Source of the DNA: an uncultured Bacillota bacterium
GTDB lineage: Bacteria; Bacillota; Dehalobacteriia; UBA7702
Assembly (NCBI GenBank): GCA_934702375.1
Contig: CAKUYE010000008.1
Location: forward strand, 1-64,000
Length of the DNA stretch: 64,000 nucleotides
Reading direction: 5' to 3'
Shown: positions 16,289-25,135 of the stretch, one piece after another
How positions within the stretch are numbered: the first letter of the stretch is position 1
How the letters are laid out: every line of letters starts with the position of its first letter
The notes under the pieces: model-generated
The model's input: only the letters and a program-made list of their open reading frames with translations
Database searches by the model: none
What the model was told of the DNA's origin: nothing
Position numbers and translations under genes: made by a program

Positions 16289-16330
16289 TAAAAAAACAGA
16301 CGACATCCAATCAACAGGGATGTCGTCTGT
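16289..16330 (-). terminator. Terminator of the OFA-type MFS gene
   Basis: ACAGACGACATCC and GGATGTCGTCTGT form a 13-bp stem with an 8-base loop; the minus strand continues TTTTTTT. It lies 63 bases after the stop at 16394. Confidence 0.85.
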
Positions 16331-16393
16331 ATTACGATCCGATCTTGCCAAACAGAAGCAACATTTTGCAACTGCTTTGATAAGCAAGACTTT

Positions 16394-17704
16394 TTAAATA
16401 TGTTTGAGGTGAGCCGTATGTGCACCTTTCCAGTGGAAATTGAAATGCAATTGCGGCACAAAAGGAGCAGAGCCTTCCAAAGCCATACGGCGCTGATGAT
16501 AAATCAGAGCAATAACGCCAATGATAAACATTGTCATCAGGACAAAAATGCCGTAGCTCAGGATATAGGAGCCATAAGCTTCAAACAGAATTCCGGGCAT
16601 GGAGGAGAAGATCATACCGCCACCGGCATAAGCGATCTGGAACCATTTCAATGTAGACATAAAATGCTTCTGATCGGCAAAGTCGCCGGAGAGGACTGAG
16701 AGTCCTACGGTTGCAAGAGGAAAGCCAAAGCCCATTAGAGTTGCGGCGGCAAAGATCGGAAAAACATTGCTGCCGTTCCCAATGCAGCTCAAGAAGCAAC
16801 CGGCAGCTAAAAATACCAGGAAGCCAACGGAGGGACGGTACCCGCCCAGCTTATCGGCAAACTTGCCATAGGCCAATTTGCCCAAAGCCAAAAGAACACC
16901 AAAAATGGAGACTGCAGCGGAAGCTGCATAGACGCTGTATCCCTGAGAGGCAAAAAGCACAGGGAAATGTCCGGGAGCAGCCGTGCTGACACCGCCCAAC
17001 ATTAAAATGGCAGTGATAACCAACGGCCACTGCAAGCCGGAAAGGTTATAACGGTTAACCGCTTTTGCTTTTGCCACTTCATTGCCTTTGCGATAAGGCT
17101 GGCGGTTGGTTTCCTCCGGGGTATCACGAATGACAAACCAAATCAACACAGCGGCGCAAAGAATGAAGATTCCTTCCGCAAAAAACGCTGTCTGCAAACT
17201 AAAATGCTCTGTAATTAGCGTAATCAGCGGCGGGAAGCAAATGGTGCTGATGCCGGTACCGGCAGTACAGAGTCCAAGGGCAAAACCGCGGCCGGTGGCA
17301 AACCAATGATTTAAGACTATAGAAACCGGAATCAAAGAGCCAAGACCATAAGCAAGACCGGCAACGGCAGCGGCACAATAATAGACCAAAGCCGAATTTG
17401 CCATACTGTAAATCAAAAAAGCAGCGGCAGCCATCAGGCAGGTGAGTGTCATGCCCATACGCTGGGAAAGATGACGATAAAAGAGCGGTACAAGAAGCAT
17501 ACCTACAAGACTGAAAAAGCAACGGATCGAAAGGATCATAGAACCGGCAGATGCGGTAAGACCATGCTCTTCGATATAAGGCAAATACACAGAAAAAGCA
17601 TTGGTACAGGTACCCATCGTACAGATGATCAACAACATACAAGCCATGCAGATCACCCAGCTATATCCACCATTATTTTTCATCGCAGGTTGTTCACTTT
17701 CCAT
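16394..17704 (-). CDS. MFS transporter, OFA (oxalate/formate antiporter-like) type
   Basis: About 436 residues with twelve predicted membrane helices. The N-terminal half (TNAFSVYLPYIEEHGLTASAGSMILSIRCFFSLVGML) and YGLGSLIPVSIVLNHWFATGRGFALGL match the OFA/MCT-like subgroup, in which the NxWF--RGlAlGl motif is typical. Substrates in this group are organic anions; the exact one is not readable. The ATG at 17704 is preferred over a TTG six bases upstream, with AAGGG seven bases before. It is divergent from a LysR-type gene at 17826, the usual arrangement for a transporter controlled by its own LysR regulator through the shared 121-base intergenic region. Confidence 0.85.
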   Translation of the reverse strand: MESEQPAMKNNGGYSWVICMACMLLIICTMGTCTNAFSVYLPYIEEHGLTASAGSMILSIRCFFSLVGMLLVPLFYRHLSQRMGMTLTCLMAAAAFLIYSMANSALVYYCAAAVAGLAYGLGSLIPVSIVLNHWFATGRGFALGLCTAGTGISTICFPPLITLITEHFSLQTAFFAEGIFILCAAVLIWFVIRDTPEETNRQPYRKGNEVAKAKAVNRYNLSGLQWPLVITAILMLGGVSTAAPGHFPVLFASQGYSVYAASAAVSIFGVLLALGKLAYGKFADKLGGYRPSVGFLVFLAAGCFLSCIGNGSNVFPIFAAATLMGFGFPLATVGLSVLSGDFADQKHFMSTLKWFQIAYAGGGMIFSSMPGILFEAYGSYILSYGIFVLMTMFIIGVIALIYHQRRMALEGSAPFVPQLHFNFHWKGAHTAHLKHI

Positions 17705-17825
17705 TCTCAAACCCTTCTTTCGGAAATTTTCTACATGGAATACTATAGCACAAAAAAGTTCTCTTGCATAATGCCCTTTTTAGGTGTAAACTATAAAATA
17801 GATTTAATATATCGGAGCAAAAAAA

Positions 17826-18722
17826 ATGACACAACAAGAAATCGAAGCGTTTTTAGAAACGGTAAAACAAGGCAGCATTTCTGCGGCCGCAGAAAAATTC
17901 TATATCACTCAACCGGCGCTGAGCCGCCGTATCAGTATTCTTGAAGAGGAACTGGGATATGTTCTTTTCCATCGGCGCAAAGGCAGCCGCAATGTAGAAC
18001 TTACCGAGGAAGGGAAAGCCTTTTTGCCCATTGCCCGAAAAACCCTTCAGCTTTGGCAGGAAGCAGCTGCTGTTCCCATGCTCATCCACAAGGCTTTACT
18101 CAATATTTCTGCCGTTCCCAGCATTACCAGCTATGTACTGGCAGAAGTACTGCGCCGTTATCTAAAAGAGAACCCCAACGGAAGAGTACGATCGACCCAT
18201 TGCCACACCTTTGAGGGCTACGGTTATGTGGAAAAAGGAACCGCCGATATTGCCCTTGTAACCCATAAGCTTTACTCCAACAGCATCGAAACAAAGCCTG
18301 CCTACATTGAGCGCATGGTTTTTGTTTCCAATAAAGATGCCGACTACCCGCAGATAATTGATGCTCAATATCTGGATCCCGGAAAAGAGCTGCGCGTTTC
18401 CTGGATGCCGGAATACGACGACTGGCACGAGACCGTGTTTCCCACCAATGCCCTGCCCCTTGTTTATCTGGAGCAAATGTCCATGCTGGAGGACTTTCTT
18501 ACCGGCAGCAACTGGGCAATTATGCCATCGACGGCAGTTCACCGCCTGCGGGGGAAAAATGTTGCCATCAGCGAGCTTAGAAACGGCCCGCCGGATCGTG
18601 TAACCTATTATTTGAAACGTATCGACGACGACAGTGAAACGATATCCAACTTTTTACACTGCCTCCATCAGGAGATTGGAACCATCGAAGGTGTAACCTC
18701 CTTTTTAGGGGCAACAGAATAA
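17826..18722 (+). CDS. LysR-family transcriptional regulator
   Basis: 298 residues. The N-terminal winged helix-turn-helix is clear (ETVKQGSISAAAEKFYITQPALSRRISILEEELGYVLFHR, residues about 10-50). A substrate-binding domain follows from about residue 90. ATG 17826 has GGAGC upstream. It is transcribed away from the OFA-type transporter, suggesting it controls that gene in response to the transported acid or a related metabolite. The effector is unknown. The terminator at 18785-18837 serves its 3' end as well as the convergent neighbour. Confidence 0.93.
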   Translation: MTQQEIEAFLETVKQGSISAAAEKFYITQPALSRRISILEEELGYVLFHRRKGSRNVELTEEGKAFLPIARKTLQLWQEAAAVPMLIHKALLNISAVPSITSYVLAEVLRRYLKENPNGRVRSTHCHTFEGYGYVEKGTADIALVTHKLYSNSIETKPAYIERMVFVSNKDADYPQIIDAQYLDPGKELRVSWMPEYDDWHETVFPTNALPLVYLEQMSMLEDFLTGSNWAIMPSTAVHRLRGKNVAISELRNGPPDRVTYYLKRIDDDSETISNFLHCLHQEIGTIEGVTSFLGATE

Positions 18723-18784
18723 AACGTGGGATATGCCATCTTATGCATAATCCTTCCAATTTGCTTCTTTCGCACACACCTTTT

Positions 18785-18837
18785 CATAAAAAACAAAACT
18801 GCCCGGAGAGCCAAGGATTTTACCGCTTCTCCGGGCA
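18785..18837 (-). terminator. Bidirectional terminator between LysR and DHHW genes
   Basis: TGCCCGGAGA and TCTCCGGGCA pair; the minus strand continues GTTTTGTTTTTT and the plus strand TTCTTCTATTCTTTTTT. It lies 6 bases from the DHHW stop codon. Confidence 0.8.
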
Positions 18838-18842
18838 TTCTT

Positions 18843-20063
18843 CTATTCTTTTTTATTTTTCCAGCCGGCGTTTTGGCCGTTACTATCCGTGGAAATGATC
18901 GATTCATAATCTCGAATGCATACAACAATATCCGGCTGATATTTCTTTATATAATCTCCTAAAGACATATCCGTATAGTACCGCATATCCAGAGAATGCA
19001 TCTCGTCAAAACTGCAATACATGATACATTCCACCGCATTGGTAAAGCTATCGCCATAAATCAAAATACTGGGAAGATCCTCTCTTTCGGTATCAATCAC
19101 CGTATGAGGAGAATCCCCGCCCATGTACAGAAAATAGGTCACATCTTCCCAGGGATTTGCCGGTGCAAAATAAACCATAGGCACATTTTCCTTGCCGTTA
19201 TCGGTACGGGTAAAAGGAATGGGATCTTTCGGTTCAAGAATGGAAAGTTTTTCCCCATCTTGCCACAAATTAAAGAGCTTTCGGGATCGGGAGCCCAAAT
19301 AAAGATTGGGAAGCTCCGTAACAACGGAATCTTCTTCGGACAGCACCGGGATTCCACCGCCGATATCTGTATTGATCCGCTCCAATATCGTGGCATAAGT
19401 CAAATAAGCACCGTAGATACTGAAATGATTATCCACCGTTGAAGTTAGGTAATCCGCCCAACCGTTCTCAGCAAAAACGGGCCCCATATCAATAAAGTTA
19501 ACATTTGCATCCCGGAGCAACTTTGTTACCGCCGTAACAGAAGCATCGGTATACTCCGCCCGATTATAGAGATAAGAAGGGTAAGCATCCTCATAAAACA
19601 CATATTGACAAGGTACGCCAACATAGTAATAGCGGCCACCGTAGCTTTCCGCCACAGCAGCAACGGTAGAAACATTTTTCGCCAGTTTTTTTACCTGAGA
19701 AGCAATGGCCTTATCTTCTACCGTCTCATACTCGTTCCAGGGAAGCAGCACATCATCAGTAACGACAACTTCATTGACGAGAGGACGTTGAAGAATATTC
19801 ATATCCAACAAAGTATCCCATTTTAAGAGCGTCGTTCGCCCCGCCGCGTGATCCGCAAGATAAGATTCCACATCGCTGCCCCACTGTCCGGATAAAACAG
19901 AAGAAGCTTCCACTTCCGGCATTTGGGTAAGGTTTCGGTTTTCAAAATAAGAATAAACTTCCTTTTCCCGGAATAACGTGCCCAACAGTGCCAATATTAA
20001 AAACAGCAAAAAGCATACAACAATAAATATACTGGAGACTCGTTTTCCATCTGTTTTTTTCAT
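18843..20063 (-). CDS. DHHW/AlgX-like extracytoplasmic protein, MBOAT partner
   Basis: 406 residues with one N-terminal membrane segment (SIFIVVCFLLFLILALLGTLF) and an outer domain resembling the DHHW/AlgJ-AlgX group of SGNH-like proteins. DNHFSIYGAYLTYATIL (near 225) is the position of the conserved Asp-x-His-type motif, and ILIYGDSFTNAVECIMY (near 345) is a GDS-type nucleophile block. It starts 12 bases after the MBOAT gene and has AAGGAGG upstream. Such pairs O-acetylate or otherwise acylate secreted polysaccharides; the MBOAT protein moves the acyl group across the membrane and this one probably transfers it to the glycan. The acceptor is unknown, and no glycan synthesis genes are adjacent. 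Confidence 0.8.
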   Translation of the reverse strand: MKKTDGKRVSSIFIVVCFLLFLILALLGTLFREKEVYSYFENRNLTQMPEVEASSVLSGQWGSDVESYLADHAAGRTTLLKWDTLLDMNILQRPLVNEVVVTDDVLLPWNEYETVEDKAIASQVKKLAKNVSTVAAVAESYGGRYYYVGVPCQYVFYEDAYPSYLYNRAEYTDASVTAVTKLLRDANVNFIDMGPVFAENGWADYLTSTVDNHFSIYGAYLTYATILERINTDIGGGIPVLSEEDSVVTELPNLYLGSRSRKLFNLWQDGEKLSILEPKDPIPFTRTDNGKENVPMVYFAPANPWEDVTYFLYMGGDSPHTVIDTEREDLPSILIYGDSFTNAVECIMYCSFDEMHSLDMRYYTDMSLGDYIKKYQPDIVVCIRDYESIISTDSNGQNAGWKNKKE

Positions 20064-20075
20064 TTCGAGACCTCC

Positions 20076-21497
20076 TTAAAACTGAAAATAAATAAACGGA
20101 TTGAAGCTTCCGGTCACTAACAACATATAAGAACAGGCAAAAACAAAAAGCGCAAGAAGCTTCGGTCCCCATGCCAGAGCCATACGCGAAAGAAAATGAT
20201 TCTGATGACTCTCAAGGTAGTGCTGCAGAATCATCTTCAGCGGGAAGATGCCGATTACGCCAAGGATAAGCTCAGGCCAGTACTGCCGCAGCAAAAAGAC
20301 AGTATGGCCATCCAGCAACGTACCGGAGCTGCCAAACATGGCTCCCAGATAGGAAAAAGCATAACCAATGGAGCCGGAACGGAAAAAGACCCAACTGATC
20401 ATTACCGCAATCATGGTGTACAGATACTTCAGCATGCCCGGTAAGCGTTTCAGCAAGCCGCCCCAAAGGTATCGTTCTCCAATAAGCAGCAGGCAGAACC
20501 AGGCGCCCCAGAAAACAAAGGTCCAGGCAGCACCATGCCAAAGACCGGTAAGCAGCCATACGATCGCAATATTTCGTATCTGCTTTGCCAAACCACAACG
20601 ACTGCCGCCAAGGGGAATGTAAAGATAATCCCGAAACCATGAGGACAGGGAAATATGCCACCGCCGCCAAAATTCGGTAATGGAGCGTGAAATATAAGGA
20701 TAATTAAAGTTTTCCAGAAAATGAAAACCAAACATACGACCCAAACCGATGGCCATATCGGAGTAAGCAGAAAAGTCGAAATAAATTTGAAGGGTATATG
20801 CAAAAATACCAATCCAAGCCAACGATACGGCCATACCCCCGGTATCCAAAGCAAATATGCTGTCGGCAATTTCCCCCATTGCATTGGCCAGGATCATTTT
20901 CTTTCCAAGACCAAGCATAAAACGAACAACACCGGCAGAAAAGTCATCCAGGTTTTCTTTTCGGTTCATGATCATTTCCGCAATCGTCGTATAGCGAACG
21001 ATGGGCCCCGCCACCAGCTGAGGGAAAAGAGCAATGTAGAGGGCAACATTCAACGGGTTTTTCTGTGCAGGTGCATCCTTGCGATAAACATCAATCACAT
21101 AACTAAGTCCCTGAAAGGTAAAAAATGAAATCCCCACCGGCAATACAATCTCCGGAACCGGAATAATTACCCCCAGGGAACAAATCATCTCCGCAAAGAA
21201 ACCGGCATACTTAAACCACCCTAAAAGCCCGAGATTTAAAATGACAGCAACAATCACGGCGCTTTTTCTTGCAGATAATGTTTTGCCCAGCTCTGCATAA
21301 AGACCGCAAAGATAATTTATGACAATAGAGATCAGCAGCAGCAACAAAAACTTTGGGCCACCCCAGCCATAAAAAAATAAGCTGAAAATCAGCAACACAA
21401 AATTGCGCAAGCCACGCTGACTTTTCGGAATCAAAAAGTAACAAAGAAGCAATGTCGGCAAAAAGAATATTAAAAATGTCAGACTGCTGAAAACCAT
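20076..21497 (-). CDS. MBOAT family O-acyltransferase (AlgI/DltB-like)
   Basis: 473 residues, polytopic. The family core is complete: FWRRWHISLSSWFRDYLYIPLGGSR near residue 290 and LLTGLWHGAAWTFVFWG near 325, the latter with the catalytic histidine. The N-terminus VFSSLTFLIFFLPTLLLCYFL is typical of the AlgI group. It probably passes acetyl groups from cytoplasmic acetyl-CoA to an outer acceptor together with the DHHW protein that follows at 18843-20063. The ATG at 21497 has AAGGA twelve bases upstream, a little far. It is the first gene of a two-gene unit. Confidence 0.93.
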   Translation of the reverse strand: MVFSSLTFLIFFLPTLLLCYFLIPKSQRGLRNFVLLIFSLFFYGWGGPKFLLLLLISIVINYLCGLYAELGKTLSARKSAVIVAVILNLGLLGWFKYAGFFAEMICSLGVIIPVPEIVLPVGISFFTFQGLSYVIDVYRKDAPAQKNPLNVALYIALFPQLVAGPIVRYTTIAEMIMNRKENLDDFSAGVVRFMLGLGKKMILANAMGEIADSIFALDTGGMAVSLAWIGIFAYTLQIYFDFSAYSDMAIGLGRMFGFHFLENFNYPYISRSITEFWRRWHISLSSWFRDYLYIPLGGSRCGLAKQIRNIAIVWLLTGLWHGAAWTFVFWGAWFCLLLIGERYLWGGLLKRLPGMLKYLYTMIAVMISWVFFRSGSIGYAFSYLGAMFGSSGTLLDGHTVFLLRQYWPELILGVIGIFPLKMILQHYLESHQNHFLSRMALAWGPKLLALFVFACSYMLLVTGSFNPFIYFQF

Positions 21498-21637
21498 AAC
21501 TGCGCGAATCCTTTACCTTTTCAAACCTGAAATTTTTTGCATGCTTATTCTACCACATTTCATAGAAAAATGCACATCCTTTTTTGAGCAGATCCGATTC
21601 CCTATATATTTCCCTGGAGAAATACATAAAATATATG

Positions 21638-21675
21638 AAAATAAAAGCCGGTTCTCCTATTTCAGAGAACCGACT
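21638..21675 (-). terminator. Terminator at the end of the T-box/vor operon
   Basis: AGTCGGTTCTC and GAGAACCGGCT form a stem on the minus strand, followed by TTTATTTT. It is 7 bases after the amidohydrolase stop codon. Confidence 0.75.
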
Positions 21676-21681
21676 TCCTTT

Positions 21682-22467
21682 TTAAAGATGGAAAAATTCC
21701 TCAAAATTTTTATGAAGAATTTTATCTTCTTCCTCTTCGGAAAGGCCAAGGGCATGAAAACGTGCCAGCTCTTTTACCGGATCCCACATGGGGAAGTCCG
21801 TACCAAAGAAGAAGCGGTCAATGCCAAAATGGTCCAAAAGCCTTAAAGCTTCGTCACGGTCAATAATTGGCAGGCTGCTGGAAGTATCAAGGCGTAAATT
21901 TTCAGTAATTTCCAAGTCCATTACCTTTTTCCATGCCATATAGCCCCCAAAATGAGCCGCAATGACTTTAAGATCCGGTACCTGGCGCATCACGTTGGTA
22001 AGACGAATCGCCGTGGTATGATCGCGCACAGCATCTCCCATATGGAAAAGCACCGGCAGGCCCCGTTTTGCAATGGCTTTATACATCGGAATAGCCTTTG
22101 GCTCATCAATATCATAGCCCTGGAAATCATTATGGAATTTAATACCGTGAAGCCCCAACTCTATGGCACGATCCAACTCGTCTTCGATATCCGGCAATTG
22201 ATAATGCATCGCGGCAAGGCCGTAAAACTTATCGTGCAATTTGCACTGGCCGGAAATAAAGTCGTTGATAGCATAGACCTGATCCGGTGTAGTTGCGGCG
22301 GAACTGACCATAAAAAGGTCCGTTTGAATCTGAGCTCCGCTTTCCAACAAAGCAATGGCAGATGCCGGCGAATACATCGGCACTCCATAAAAATCACCAA
22401 TGGAGTGGGCCGCCTTATAAGCAATTTTATCAGGGAAGATATGACAATGTGCGTCGATGATTTTCAT
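21682..22467 (-). CDS. Amidohydrolase-family (TIM-barrel) metal-dependent hydrolase
   Basis: 261 residues, amidohydrolase-2 type. It has the metal-binding start IDAHCHIF (residues 4-11), GIKFHNDFQGYD in the middle, VIAAHFGGYMAWK and FFFGTDFPMWDP near the end, giving the His and Asp ligands expected of this superfamily. Members hydrolyse or decarboxylate many small carboxylic substrates; the exact reaction is not readable. It starts 28 bases after vorC with AAGGA upstream and is the last gene of the T-box operon, so a role in the same acid or amino-acid pathway is plausible but unproven. Confidence 0.8.
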   Translation of the reverse strand: MKIIDAHCHIFPDKIAYKAAHSIGDFYGVPMYSPASAIALLESGAQIQTDLFMVSSAATTPDQVYAINDFISGQCKLHDKFYGLAAMHYQLPDIEDELDRAIELGLHGIKFHNDFQGYDIDEPKAIPMYKAIAKRGLPVLFHMGDAVRDHTTAIRLTNVMRQVPDLKVIAAHFGGYMAWKKVMDLEITENLRLDTSSSLPIIDRDEALRLLDHFGIDRFFFGTDFPMWDPVKELARFHALGLSEEEEDKILHKNFEEFFHL

Positions 22468-22495
22468 AAAAACGTCAGTCCTTAGTAATTAAAGT

Positions 22496-23029
22496 TCATA
22501 GTTCATAGCCCATAACCAAGGCTTTGCGGTTTGCTTCCGCCAGATTCTGATGACGGGCAGAAATGACCTTTTCCAAGGCACGGTCTACATTTTCAAAGGG
22601 AATAATCCCTGTTTCTTTGATAACTTTCCCAACCATCACCATATTGGCCAAACCGGTAAGACCGGCATCATCGGCCATCTGGGTTGCGGGAACATAAATG
22701 GTGCGAATATCGTCACGAACCGCTTTGCGTTGAATCAAAGAGGAATCCACAAATACAAGACCATCTTTGACCACAGCATTTTCGTATTTATCGTAAGAGG
22801 GAAGATTCATGGCAATAAGAATATCGGGATCGCCAACGATAGGACTGCCGATAGGCTCATCACTGAGAATAACGCTGCAATTGGCGGTACCGCCACGCAT
22901 TTCCGGGCCGTAGGAAGGAAGCCAGCTTACCTGACGGTCTTCCAAAAGACCTTCATAGGCCAAAAACTTACCGGAGAACAAGATCCCCTGACCGCCAAAA
23001 CCGGCAAAGAGAATTTGAGTTGTAGCCAT
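22496..23029 (-). CDS. vorC: 2-oxoacid:ferredoxin oxidoreductase, gamma subunit
   Basis: About 177 residues. ILFAGFGGQGILFSGKFLA (residues 6-24) and SYGPEMRGGTANCSVI are hallmark sequences of the gamma domain, which helps bind CoA. The start at ATG 23029 is preferred because AAAGGAGG is nine bases away; two in-frame upstream starts overlap that site. The start abuts the stop of the beta-subunit gene, so translation is coupled. Together with the alpha, beta and delta genes it makes a four-subunit enzyme that interconverts a 2-oxo acid and CoA with acyl-CoA, CO2 and reduced ferredoxin. The symbol follows the Vor naming; Kor or Ior cannot be excluded. Confidence 0.9.
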   Translation of the reverse strand: MATTQILFAGFGGQGILFSGKFLAYEGLLEDRQVSWLPSYGPEMRGGTANCSVILSDEPIGSPIVGDPDILIAMNLPSYDKYENAVVKDGLVFVDSSLIQRKAVRDDIRTIYVPATQMADDAGLTGLANMVMVGKVIKETGIIPFENVDRALEKVISARHQNLAEANRKALVMGYEL

Positions 23030-23030
23030 A

Positions 23031-23783
23031 TTATTCATCCTCCTTTGCATATTTATCCTTGAATACGCCGAGGGGATAATATGGTTTCATGTTATCTTCC
23101 AACCACTGCGTTGCTTCAATGGGAGTCATACCCCAGTTGGTGGGGCAGGTAGAAAGGATCTCGATCAGAGTAAAGCCTTTGCCTTCCACCTGATAGGTAA
23201 ATGCCTTTTTAATGGCCTTTTTTGCATGGCGAACGCTCTTTACATCATTTACGGCAACACGTTCCAGATAAGCAGGGCCATCCAGCTCTGAAAGCATTTC
23301 ACAAACACGAAGAGGATACCCTACGGTATTAACATCACGGCCATAAGGGGAGGTTTGAGTAACCTGACCGGGCAAGGTGGTAGGAGCCATCTGACCGCCG
23401 GTCATGCCGTAAATTGCATTGTTGACAAAGATTACGGTAATATTTTCACCGCGAGCCGCACTGTGAACCGTTTCTGCGGTACCGATAGCAGCAAGGTCGC
23501 CATCGCCCTGATAGGTGAATACGATATTTTCCGGATTGGCACGTTTTACGCCGGTAGCTACCGCCGGAGCACGGCCATGGGCAGCCTGTACCATGTCAAC
23601 AGTGAAATAGTTATACGTTAAAACGGAGCAACCCACCGATGCCAAACCGATGGTTTTCCCTTCGATACCCAGTTCGTCAATGGCTTCCGCCACAAGCCGA
23701 TGAATAATACCATGGGTACAACCGGGGCAATAATGAAGTTCATTATCTGTTAAAGATTTTGGTTTCTCAAATACTGTTTTCAT
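23031..23783 (-). CDS. vorA: 2-oxoacid:ferredoxin oxidoreductase, beta (TPP-binding) subunit
   Basis: 250 residues. The thiamine-diphosphate motif is clear: GDGDLAAIGTAETVHSA then VNNAIYGMTGGQMAPTT. The N-terminal HYCPGCTHGIIHRLVAEA carries the conserved CxxC region, and ALGRPAVATGVKRANP-like text (HGRAPAVATGVKRANPENIVF) is also typical. It lies 12 bases after the alpha gene and runs into vorC. The beta subunit holds TPP and forms the active site with alpha. The best overall fit is to the branched-chain (3-methyl-2-oxobutanoate) enzymes, judged mainly from the alpha subunit. Confidence 0.92.
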   Translation of the reverse strand: MKTVFEKPKSLTDNELHYCPGCTHGIIHRLVAEAIDELGIEGKTIGLASVGCSVLTYNYFTVDMVQAAHGRAPAVATGVKRANPENIVFTYQGDGDLAAIGTAETVHSAARGENITVIFVNNAIYGMTGGQMAPTTLPGQVTQTSPYGRDVNTVGYPLRVCEMLSELDGPAYLERVAVNDVKSVRHAKKAIKKAFTYQVEGKGFTLIEILSTCPTNWGMTPIEATQWLEDNMKPYYPLGVFKDKYAKEDE

Positions 23784-23795
23784 CTCCGCACCTCC

Positions 23796-24848
23796 TTACA
23801 GTTCTACCTTGTGGATCGCCGCTAATACCTCTTCCGGAGAAGGAATTACGCCGCCGACACGGGTACAAAGAGATACCGGACGGGAGCAGCGAATGGCCAA
23901 TTCCACATCTTCGATCATCTGCCCCATGGAAAGTTCCACAGAAATGAAATGCTTGCAATGTTCCGCCGCTTTGGCAAAATTCTTTTTGGGGAAGGGCCAC
24001 AACGTAATGGGACGGATCATCCCTACTTTAATGCCTTCTTTTCTGGCGGCAACCACTGCATTTTTGGAAACACGAGCAGCAATACCAAAAGCCACAACGA
24101 TGATATCCGCATCCTCGGTCATAAACTCTTCGCACATCGTTTCATTTTCTTCGATGTAAGCGTAGCGTTCGTAGCGTTTGATATTCCATTGCTCCAATTC
24201 TTCGGGGATCAGGGAAAGGGAGTTTACAACATTATGTTCTCTCTGGCATTTTGTACCGGTGAGAGCCCAGGGTTTTTCGATGGTTTTTACATTGTCCACA
24301 TCGAGAACAACCGGTTCCATCATCTGGCCCATCGTACCATCGGCCAAAAGCATACAGGGCATACGATAGGTTTCTGCCATTTCAAAGCCTTTTACCGTCA
24401 TATCTGCCATTTCCTGAACAGAACCGGGAGCCAGTACCAGCATATGATAGTCGCCATGACCGCCGCCACGGGTTGCCTGGAAATAATCGGACTGAGAAGG
24501 CTGAATTCCGCCCAAACCGGGGCCGCCACGCTGAACGTTTACAACCAAAGCGGGAAGCTCGCAACCGGCCATATAGGAAAGACCTTCGCTTTTCAGAGAG
24601 ATCCCCGGGCTGGAGCTGGAGGTCATTGCACGAACACCGGCAGCTGCGGCGCCGATCACCATATTCACAGCAGCAATTTCCGATTCTGCCTGTAAAAACG
24701 TACCGCCGATTTTGGGCATTCTTTTTGCCATGTAAGCGGCAACTTCTGTTTGGGGTGTAATGGGATAACCGAAGTAATGGCGGCAGCCGGCCATGATGGC
24801 GGCTTCGGCAATGGCTTCGTTCCCTTTCATTAATACTTTATCTGCCAT
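23796..24848 (-). CDS. vorB: 2-oxoacid:ferredoxin oxidoreductase, alpha subunit (VorB-type)
   Basis: 350 residues, the length usual for 3-methyl-2-oxobutanoate:ferredoxin oxidoreductase alpha subunits and shorter than many KorA proteins. MKGNEAIAEAAIMAGCRHYFGYPITPQTE, MTSSSSPGISLKSEGLSYMAG, NVQRGGPGLGGIQPSQSDYFQATRGGGHGDY and LAPGSVQEM follow the typical VorB pattern in order. It lies 6 bases after the ferredoxin subunit and 12 before beta. In a T-box-controlled operon with acyl-CoA synthetase, the enzyme probably runs in the reductive carboxylation direction, making a 2-oxo acid for amino-acid synthesis. Substrate range needs biochemical proof. Confidence 0.92.
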   Translation of the reverse strand: MADKVLMKGNEAIAEAAIMAGCRHYFGYPITPQTEVAAYMAKRMPKIGGTFLQAESEIAAVNMVIGAAAAGVRAMTSSSSPGISLKSEGLSYMAGCELPALVVNVQRGGPGLGGIQPSQSDYFQATRGGGHGDYHMLVLAPGSVQEMADMTVKGFEMAETYRMPCMLLADGTMGQMMEPVVLDVDNVKTIEKPWALTGTKCQREHNVVNSLSLIPEELEQWNIKRYERYAYIEENETMCEEFMTEDADIIVVAFGIAARVSKNAVVAARKEGIKVGMIRPITLWPFPKKNFAKAAEHCKHFISVELSMGQMIEDVELAIRCSRPVSLCTRVGGVIPSPEEVLAAIHKVEL

Positions 24849-24854
24849 AGCTGA

Positions 24855-25061
24855 TTACCTCTCTACCGTAATTACACAATCCGGGCACATCGTAGCACAA
24901 TTGGTGCAGCCGGTACATTCGGATTCATCGGTCATTTCCACAGGATGATGACCTTTTGCATTGATCTTATCCTTGGACATGACAAGAAGCTCTTTTTTAC
25001 AGGCTGCAATACAAAGACCGCAGCCCTTGCAAATGTCGGTTTGAAACGTGACTTTTGCCAT
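24855..25061 (-). CDS. vorD: 2-oxoacid:ferredoxin oxidoreductase, delta (2[4Fe-4S] ferredoxin) subunit
   Basis: 68 residues with two cluster-binding motifs: CKGCGLCIAAC (residues 11-21) and CTGCTNCATMCPDC (49-62). It is the electron-transfer subunit that passes electrons between the TPP site and free ferredoxin. GGAGG precedes the ATG, and the alpha gene starts 6 bases later. A 74-base gap separates it from the upstream P-loop ATPase gene, the largest gap in the operon, with no hairpin noticed there. Confidence 0.93.
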   Translation of the reverse strand: MAKVTFQTDICKGCGLCIAACKKELLVMSKDKINAKGHHPVEMTDESECTGCTNCATMCPDCVITVER

Positions 25062-25135
25062 TGGGAAACCTCCTCTTTTTCAAATACTTATTTCAACAAC
25101 ATCATATAATAAAAAAACATTTTATTCACAGAACA

